36,778 nt of DNA from Burkholderia dolosa (GTDB lineage Bacteria; Pseudomonadota; Gammaproteobacteria; Burkholderiales; Burkholderiaceae): assembly GCF_902499135.1 (NCBI RefSeq), contig NZ_CABVPR010000060.1, positions 1-36,778 of the forward strand, in the 5' to 3' direction. The notes under the pieces are model-generated. The model had not been told where the DNA came from and did not search any database. It saw only the letters and a program-made list of their open reading frames with translations. Shown one piece after another: positions 31,549 to 36,778 of this stretch (position 1 is the first letter of the stretch; every line of letters starts with the position of its first letter). The translations under genes were made by a program, and so were the position numbers.

Positions 31549-31740
31549 ATGTCGAGAATCATCCTCAAGGTCGCGTGGCTCGTCCGCAACGAGGACGGCG
31601 TGACGGCGATCGAATACGGCCTGATCGCGGCGCTGATCGCGATCGGCATCGTCGCCGCGCTGACCACGATCGGTACGGATCTGAAGACCGTATTCAGCAC
31701 GCTCGCCGTCGATCTCGATTCGGTGGTCGCGGCAATGTGA
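31549..31740 (+). CDS. flp: Flp-type pilin 1 of a Tad pilus
   Basis: A 63-residue prepilin. The leader MSRIILKVAWLVRNEDG is followed by VTAIEYGLIAALIAIGIVAA, the Flp cleavage site G|xxxxEY with Glu5 and Tyr6 of the mature protein. This leaves a 46-residue mature pilin with a single hydrophobic helix. Tad/Flp pili mediate adherence, aggregation and biofilm formation. A good ribosome site (AAGGAGAA) is 7 bases upstream. It is first in the Tad locus, 143 bp before a second pilin gene of equal length. Confidence 0.95.
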   Translation: MSRIILKVAWLVRNEDGVTAIEYGLIAALIAIGIVAALTTIGTDLKTVFSTLAVDLDSVVAAM

Positions 31741-31883
31741 AGGCCGATGCGACGCACGGTTCATCCGGACCGCCGTCGCGACGCCAGGGCAGCAACTGTA
31801 TCGAACCGCGTGCTCACCGGATGGCCGGACCGACCGGTCCCGATACGCGGTTTTTCGATAGTCATCGTTCAAGGAGAAACACC

Positions 31884-32075
31884 ATGTTTAACGCAATCGA
31901 GCAAGTCCGCCGTTTCGTTCGCGATGAAGAAGGCGTGACCGCCATCGAATACGGGCTGATCGCCGCGCTGATCGCGGTGGGGATCATTCTCGCGCTGTCG
32001 ACGATCGGGAAGGATCTGAAGACCGTGTTCAGCACGATCGCCGCGGATCTCGATTCCGCCGTGTCGGGCATCTGA
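31884..32075 (+). CDS. flp: Flp-type pilin 2 of a Tad pilus
   Basis: A 63-residue prepilin that is a close paralogue of the first. The leader MFNAIEQVRRFVRDEEG has the same length, with cleavage before VTAIEYGLIAALIAVGIILA. Mature chains are both 46 residues and share DLKTVFST and D-L-D-S near the end. AAGGAG lies 8 bases upstream. A hairpin with a T-run follows directly. Duplicate pilins could form mixed fibres, or one could be a minor or condition-specific subunit. Confidence 0.95.
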   Translation: MFNAIEQVRRFVRDEEGVTAIEYGLIAALIAVGIILALSTIGKDLKTVFSTIAADLDSAVSGI

Positions 32076-32088
32076 TGGACGGAACCGC

Positions 32089-32134
32089 GGACGGCTCGGC
32101 CTGTGCGAGCTGACGAGCCGTCCCGGTCCTTTTT
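32089..32134 (+). terminator. Attenuator-like terminator after the pilin genes
   Basis: A perfect 10-bp stem (32089-32098 with 32114-32123, 15-base loop) is followed after six bases by TTTTT (32130-32134). It lies 14 bp after the second pilin stop and 32 bp before the prepilin peptidase start. It would let abundant pilin mRNA end here while a fraction reads into the machinery genes. Confidence 0.7.
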
Positions 32135-32165
32135 CGATCGAACCGACCACCGTGCGAGGTCAGCC

Positions 32166-32705
32166 ATGTTGCCCGTTGCGCCGCCTTATCCGATTCCGCT
32201 GTGCGTAACGCTGCTCGCGATCGTCGCGGCCAGCACGGACATCGCGAGCCGACGCATTCCGAATCGCGTCGTCGCGGTCGGACTCGTCGGCGCGCTGATC
32301 GCACAGTGCGCGCTGCATGGCATCGCGGCCGGCGCGCTGCAATGGCTCGCCGGCGCCGCCACCGGCCTCGCGCTGCTGCTGCCGTTCTATCTGCTGCGCG
32401 GGATGGCGGCCGGCGACGTGAAGCTGATGCTCGCGATCGGCGCGTGGGTCGGCGCGGAGATGACGTTCTACATCGCGCTCGCGACGTTCGTGCTCGGCGG
32501 CATCGGCGCGATCGTGCTCGCGCTGCTGCGCGGACGCGTGCGCGACCTGTGCGTGAACGTCTGCAGGATGGTCGCGCGCCGCTCGTTCGCGCTGCACGGC
32601 GAATCGGCCGACGGTTCCGCGCCGGTCGCATCGGCCGGCGCGCTGCCGTACGGCGTCGCGATCGCGGCCGGCACGCTCGGCATGCTGTTCGTGTCGTGCG
32701 CGTAG
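32166..32705 (+). CDS. cpaA: Tad prepilin peptidase (CpaA/TadV type)
   Basis: A 179-residue inner-membrane aspartic peptidase that removes the Flp leader. The two catalytic aspartates are visible: Asp25 in ASTDIASRRIPN and Asp84 in MAAGDVKLM (the GxGD-type motif, here AAGD). About five to six membrane helices; the N-methylation domain of PilD is absent, as is normal for TadV/CpaA. A 35-residue polar loop (RGRVRDLCVNVCRMVARRSF and onward) precedes the last helix and is long for the family. GAGG lies 7 bases upstream of ATG 32166. It follows the pilins and precedes an AAA+ ATPase gene by 32 bp. Confidence 0.93.
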   Translation: MLPVAPPYPIPLCVTLLAIVAASTDIASRRIPNRVVAVGLVGALIAQCALHGIAAGALQWLAGAATGLALLLPFYLLRGMAAGDVKLMLAIGAWVGAEMTFYIALATFVLGGIGAIVLALLRGRVRDLCVNVCRMVARRSFALHGESADGSAPVASAGALPYGVAIAAGTLGMLFVSCA

Positions 32706-32737
32706 ATCGACGAACCTGCCACGAGGATGCATCGAAC

Positions 32738-34138
32738 ATGAACCCGAATCCCACCGACCCGACCCACGACGCGCAGGTCGCACGCCTGCCCGATCCGCTG
32801 CCGTCGCGGGAACGCCATACGAAGCTCGGCGCGCAGCTGCCGGCCGCGCCGCGCTCGCTCGACGAAACCGGCCTGAGCCGCACGTTCGTCGCCGGGCTCG
32901 TGCTGAAGTCGACGCTGCTGCTCGGCCGGCCGTCGTACGGCGATCTCGTCGAACGCCATTGCCTGCCGCTCGCGGTGCTCGACGACATCTTCGCGTTCCT
33001 CGTGCGCGAGCATCTGGTCGAGCTCACGCATCGCGGGACGACCGATCTCGACGTGACGTTCCGCCTGACCGACGCGGGGCACGCGGCGGCGCTCGAAGAG
33101 CGCGCGCGCAGCAGCTACAGCGGGCCCGCGCCGGTGACGCTCGACGCGTATCTCGACTGCGTGGCCGCGCATTCGGTGCGCCGGCTGCGCGTCGCGCAGG
33201 CCGACGTGTGGGACGCGTTCGAAGGCTTCACGATCGACACGTCGATCCTCGATGCGGCGGCCGCGTCGCTGAACGCCGGCCGGCCGCTGCTGATCTACGG
33301 GCCCGCGGGCAGCGGCAAGACGTTTCTCGCGGAACGGCTCGGCGCGCTGATGCGCGGCCACGTGCCGGTGCCGTACGCGATCTGCACGGCCGGCGAAGTG
33401 ATCCAGATCTACGACCCGCTCGTGCACGTCGACGTCGCGCCGCATTCGGACGGCGCGTCGGTCGATCGCCGCTGGCGGCTGTGCGAGCGGCCGGTCGTGA
33501 TGTCCGGCGGCGAGCTGACGCTCGACGAGCTCGACCTGCGCCGCGATCGGGTCGCCGGCTTCTACCAGGCGCCGCCGCACGTGAAGGCGAACATGGGCAT
33601 GTACGTCGTCGACGATCTCGGCCGCCAGCGCGTCGAGCCGCGCGACCTGCTGAACCGGTGGCTGCGTCCGCTCGATCGCGGCGTCGATTTCATGACGCTC
33701 GATTCCGGCCATCGCTTCGTGCTGCCGTTCGACGTATGGCCGGTGTTCTCGAGCAACGCGTCGCCCGAGCAGTTCGGCGACGAAGCGTTCCTGCGCCGTC
33801 TCGGCTCGAAGCTGCACGTGGGCCCGCTGTCGATGGACGCGTATCGCACCGTGTTCGACTCGGCCTGTGCGTCGCTGGGCCTCGTGCCGGCGCACGACGC
33901 GTTCGACTATCTGCTGCACAGCCTGCACTTTCCGACCGGCAAGGCGTTTCTCGCGTGCTACCCGGCGGACCTGCTGCGCCTCGTCGCGGCCGGCGCGCGG
34001 TATCGCGGCGATCCGCTCGAGGTCACGCCCGACGCGCTGCACGACGCGTGGGCGAGCTACTTCGGCACGGCGCCCGAGCGGGAAGGCGGACATCCGCCGC
34101 CGGCCGAGCGTACGAGCCGAACCTGCGTGTCCGGTTGA
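32738..34138 (+). CDS. AAA+ ATPase within the Tad locus (non-canonical component)
   Basis: A 466-residue soluble protein. Residues 45-125 look like a winged-helix or similar alpha/beta module (SRTFVAGLVLKSTLLLGRPS). The AAA+ core starts with Walker A GPAGSGKT (188-195). Walker B is probably MYVVDDLG (about 290-297), and SNASPEQ (about 350) could be sensor 1. The C-terminal lid runs to about 445. It is not TadA (the secretion ATPase) or TadZ, and is not one of the standard Tad set. Similar 'ATPase with chaperone activity' genes occur in some betaproteobacterial Tad loci, to my knowledge without defined function. ATG 32738 is supported by GAGGA about 10 bases upstream. It sits between cpaA and cpaB in the same operon. 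Confidence 0.85.
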   Translation: MNPNPTDPTHDAQVARLPDPLPSRERHTKLGAQLPAAPRSLDETGLSRTFVAGLVLKSTLLLGRPSYGDLVERHCLPLAVLDDIFAFLVREHLVELTHRGTTDLDVTFRLTDAGHAAALEERARSSYSGPAPVTLDAYLDCVAAHSVRRLRVAQADVWDAFEGFTIDTSILDAAAASLNAGRPLLIYGPAGSGKTFLAERLGALMRGHVPVPYAICTAGEVIQIYDPLVHVDVAPHSDGASVDRRWRLCERPVVMSGGELTLDELDLRRDRVAGFYQAPPHVKANMGMYVVDDLGRQRVEPRDLLNRWLRPLDRGVDFMTLDSGHRFVLPFDVWPVFSSNASPEQFGDEAFLRRLGSKLHVGPLSMDAYRTVFDSACASLGLVPAHDAFDYLLHSLHFPTGKAFLACYPADLLRLVAAGARYRGDPLEVTPDALHDAWASYFGTAPEREGGHPPPAERTSRTCVSG

Positions 34139-34173
34139 GCGGTTTCTTTCACGATTCGTCGAGGAGCATTGCC

Positions 34174-35019
34174 ATGAAAAACAGTCGAGCGGTCATGATG
34201 CTGGTCGTCGCAATGGTCGCGGGCCTGGCCGCGGTCGTGTTCGCATCCCACTGGCTGGTGCAGACGTCCACGAGCGCGGTCACGTCGGTCGCGGTGGCGG
34301 CCACCGATCTCAATCTGGGCGAGCCGCTCGGCGCGAACCAGATCCACATGGTCAGCTGGCCGTCCGGCAGCGTGCCGACCGGCGCATTCACCGATACGAA
34401 AGCGCTCGAAGGGCGCGTCGTGCGCACGAGCCTCGCGCGCGGCGAGCCGGTGATCGAATCGAAGCTCGCGCCGATCGGCACGAAAGGCGGGCTGTCCGCG
34501 GTGATCGCCGAAGGCAGCCGCGCGATCACGGTGCGCGTGAACGACGTGGTCGGCGTGGCCGGCTTCGCGCTGCCCGGCAACTACGTCGACGTGATCGTCA
34601 ACACGCAGGAGCAGCAGGGCAAGACCGACGGGCAGAGCATCTCGAAGATCGTGCTCGAGCACATCCTCGTGCTCGCGGTCGCGCAGCAGGTGAGCCGCGA
34701 CGACACCGCGCCGAAGGTCGTCAACGCGGTCACGCTCGAAGTCACGCCCGAGCAGGCCGAGCGGCTCGATCTCGCGCGCAGCGTCGGCACGCTGTCGCTC
34801 GTGCTGCGCAACCAGATCGACAAGCAGACGCTGAACACGGACGGCGCGACCAAGCTGACGCTGCTCGGCAAGGCGCCGGCGCCGGAAGCGGCGCCCGCGC
34901 CCGCCGCCGCGCACGTGCGCACGGTGCGCGTGCACGTCGCGTCGCGGCCGGCGCCGGAAGCGCGGCGCGACTGCGTGGGCGTGCTCACCGGCGTGAAAGG
35001 CAGCGTCGAATGCTTCTGA
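34174..35019 (+). CDS. cpaB: Tad pilus assembly protein CpaB/RcpC
   Basis: A 281-residue protein with an N-terminal membrane anchor (residues 5-26, MMLVVAMVAGLAAVVFASHW). A SAF domain follows (about 40-105, VAVAATDLNLGEPL, VVRTSLARGEPVIESKLAP), then the RcpC region (ITVRVNDVVGVAGFALPGNYVDVI split over 115-145). It helps to stabilise the secretin and links it to the periplasm, possibly via peptidoglycan binding by the SAF domain. The tail is Ala/Pro-rich, then short and charged with two cysteines (DCVGV, VECF). GAGGAG lies 8 bases upstream. Gap to the secretin gene is 104 bp. Confidence 0.93.
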   Translation: MKNSRAVMMLVVAMVAGLAAVVFASHWLVQTSTSAVTSVAVAATDLNLGEPLGANQIHMVSWPSGSVPTGAFTDTKALEGRVVRTSLARGEPVIESKLAPIGTKGGLSAVIAEGSRAITVRVNDVVGVAGFALPGNYVDVIVNTQEQQGKTDGQSISKIVLEHILVLAVAQQVSRDDTAPKVVNAVTLEVTPEQAERLDLARSVGTLSLVLRNQIDKQTLNTDGATKLTLLGKAPAPEAAPAPAAAHVRTVRVHVASRPAPEARRDCVGVLTGVKGSVECF

Positions 35020-35123
35020 CGCGATTCGAACGATTCGGATAAACAGACGGGCCGCCAGCGGGGCACCGCGGCCTTCGCAGGGGACAACCGGCACGGCGCC
35101 GGTCACTTCGGGGATGACACGAA

Positions 35124-36778
35124 ATGAAGCTCAAACCGCAACGCATAGAGACCGGCCCAATGCGGACACGCGTCGCACGGGGCACGATGATGGCCGCGAT
35201 CCTCTGTTCGGGATGGCTGACCGTGTATGGCGCGCTCGCGCAGGAAGGCGCCGAGTCGGCCGCGCTGATGAAGGGGCCGGCGAGCGCGCCGGCCGCGGTC
35301 GGCAAGGGACCGATGCAGATGACCATCAGCATGGGCCCGGCGCCCGCTGCGGCGCCCGCCGCCGCGTCGGGGCCGCTGCGCGGACCGAACTGCGTCGGCG
35401 CGGTGCGCGATTCGACCAGCGTCAGCGTGCCGCTCGGCAAGTCGCTGCTCGTGCCGATGCCGGAGCCGGTCCGCAATCGGACGATCGGCAACCCGGCCGT
35501 CGCGCAGGCGACGATGGTGTCGCCGCAGACGCTGTACATCCTCGGGATGTCGGTCGGCACGACCAACATGATCGTGCAGGGCAAGAGCGGCGCGTGCCGC
35601 GTGATCGACGTGGCGGTCGGCGCGGATGCCGCCGGCCTGCAGGCGTCGCTGATGCAGCTGATGCCGAACGAGCGCGACGTGCACGTGTCGACCGCGGCCG
35701 GCACGATCGTGCTGTCCGGTTCGGTGTCGAGCTCGCAGGCCGCGCAGCAGGCGGTCGCGATCGCACGCGCATACGGCGACAGCGCCGGCGACGGCAACGG
35801 CGGCGGCAAGCCGGGCAGCGTGCTGAACATGCTGAGCGTCACGTCGCCGCAGCAGGTGATGCTCGAAGTGAAGGTCGCCGAAGTGTCGAAGACGCTGATC
35901 AACCAGCTCGGCAGCGCGTTCAACATCCAGGGCGGCTTCGGCTCGTGGAGCGGGGCGCTCGTCAGCAACCTGCTCGCCGGCGTCGCGAGCGGCGCGGTGT
36001 TCAACAAGGCGAACAACCGGCCGTTCAGCGTCGCGGTCGATGCGCAGAACACCGACAACCTCGTGAAGATCCTCGCGGAGCCGAACCTCGTGACGATCAG
36101 CGGCCAGGAAGCGACGTTCCTCGCCGGCGGCAAGATCTTCATCCCGGTGCCGCAGAGCAGCGGCACCGGCACGACGACGATCACGCTGCAGGAAGAGGAA
36201 TTCGGCGTCGCGCTGAAGTTCACGCCGACCGTGCTCGCGAACGGCCGGATCAGCCTGAAGGTCGCGCCGGAAGTGTCGGAGCTGTCGCAGACGGGCGTCA
36301 CGCTGAGCGCGACGAACGTGAGCGGCGCGTCGATCCTGCCGCTGATCACCACGCGGCGCGCATCGACGACGGTGCAGATGAGCGACGGCGAAACGTTCGC
36401 GATCGGCGGGCTGATCAAGGACAACGCGAGCGGCGCGCTGAAGGCGATCCCCGGCGTCGGCGAAGTGCCGGTGCTCGGCGCGCTGTTTCGCAGCACGTCG
36501 TTCCAGCAGGATCGCACCGAGCTGATCTTCGTGATCACGCCGCACCTCGTGAAGCCGCTGTCGACCGCGGACGTCGCGCTGCCGACCGACAGCTTCTCGA
36601 AGCCGAACGAAGCCGACGTGTACGCGACCGGCAACATGGAAGGCCGCGGTGGCGTCCGTCAGCGTGCGCTGCCGGCCGGCGGCGCAGCGAATGCGTCGCG
36701 CTCGCCGGCGTCCGCGCCCGCGCCTGCGCCGGCTCCGCAGTCGAATGCGCCGGCCGCGCCCGCGGCCGCACTGCCGGC
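35124..36778 (+). CDS. cpaC: Tad pilus secretin CpaC/RcpA (partial, runs off the window)
   Basis: A frame from ATG 35124 is open to the window end (551 codons). A long signal peptide spans about residues 1-40 (MMAAILCSGWLTVYGALAQ). A pilus-secretin N-domain follows (about 90-165, VSVPLGKSLLVPMPEP, ILGMSVGTTNMIVQG), then a BON-like domain (about 175-215, DVHVSTAAGTIVLSGSV) and the secretin core (from VMLEVKVAEVSKTLINQL to LIFVITPHLVKPL, with GQEATFLAGGKIF and FAIGGLIKD). It forms the outer-membrane pore for the Flp pilus. The C-terminal stretch after residue 475 is Ala/Pro/Gln-rich and unusually long. The stop is not in view. GGGGA lies 9 bases upstream of the start. Confidence 0.94.
   Translation, partial: MKLKPQRIETGPMRTRVARGTMMAAILCSGWLTVYGALAQEGAESAALMKGPASAPAAVGKGPMQMTISMGPAPAAAPAAASGPLRGPNCVGAVRDSTSVSVPLGKSLLVPMPEPVRNRTIGNPAVAQATMVSPQTLYILGMSVGTTNMIVQGKSGACRVIDVAVGADAAGLQASLMQLMPNERDVHVSTAAGTIVLSGSVSSSQAAQQAVAIARAYGDSAGDGNGGGKPGSVLNMLSVTSPQQVMLEVKVAEVSKTLINQLGSAFNIQGGFGSWSGALVSNLLAGVASGAVFNKANNRPFSVAVDAQNTDNLVKILAEPNLVTISGQEATFLAGGKIFIPVPQSSGTGTTTITLQEEEFGVALKFTPTVLANGRISLKVAPEVSELSQTGVTLSATNVSGASILPLITTRRASTTVQMSDGETFAIGGLIKDNASGALKAIPGVGEVPVLGALFRSTSFQQDRTELIFVITPHLVKPLSTADVALPTDSFSKPNEADVYATGNMEGRGGVRQRALPAGGAANASRSPASAPAPAPAPQSNAPAAPAAALP

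Noticed and set aside
34985-36637. A 550-codon antisense frame opposite the secretin gene
   Set aside because: The sense strand encodes a clear secretin; the antisense translation is Ser/Thr/Ala-rich without motifs and has no ribosome site.

Overview
The window is GC-rich (about two thirds G+C) and its gene content points to a Burkholderia-type betaproteobacterium, probably a secondary replicon. The markers are a YadA-type adhesin, an accessory glmS, a double-length UvrA under a LexA box, an MHYT histidine kinase with an HD-GYP response regulator, and a Tad/Flp pilus locus. Genus is an inference from these families and from codon and base composition. I recognised no strain-specific marker.

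Layout. 1-1004: end of a trimeric autotransporter adhesin, then a BamE-like lipoprotein. 1035-1069: a hairpin between convergent genes. 1110-11019 (minus strand): an exopolysaccharide locus. It encodes a processive GT2 [19 protein letters not shown], a bactofilin-like beta-helix protein, a YaiO-type outer-membrane barrel, a multi-pass membrane protein, a divergent polysaccharide deacetylase, a secreted helical-barrel hydrolase-like protein and glmS. Across a 1.3-kb gene-free gap lies wecB (plus strand). GlmS (GlcN-6-P) and WecB (UDP-ManNAc) would supply amino-sugar precursors, GT2 would polymerise and pass the chain through the inner membrane, the deacetylase and hydrolase would modify or trim it in the periplasm, and YaiO would serve the outer membrane. 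This is the best candidate for a poorly described system here.

13516-20104: a perfect LexA operator, a promoter and a 1964-residue protein equal to two fused UvrA units, closed by a strong intrinsic terminator. 20141-22534: a signal-less substrate-binding-type protein, divergent from a REC/HD-GYP regulator whose HD-GYP metal ligands are partly lost. 22616-24379: an MHYT-sensor histidine kinase, the likely partner. 24443-24620: a noncoding 14-bp tandem repeat. 24641-25750: a PHB-depolymerase-like esterase.

26464-30523 (minus strand): a four-gene glycosylation module (two GT-C/GT87-like [12 protein letters not shown], GtrB-like, GtrA-like). It is divergent, across about 1 kb of partly AT-rich control DNA, from a Tad locus (31549 to the window end). 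The Tad genes are two Flp pilins, an attenuator-like hairpin, the CpaA/TadV prepilin peptidase, an unusual AAA+ ATPase, CpaB/RcpC and the CpaC/RcpA secretin, which is cut by the window end. No tRNA, rRNA, CRISPR array, insertion sequence or integrase was seen.
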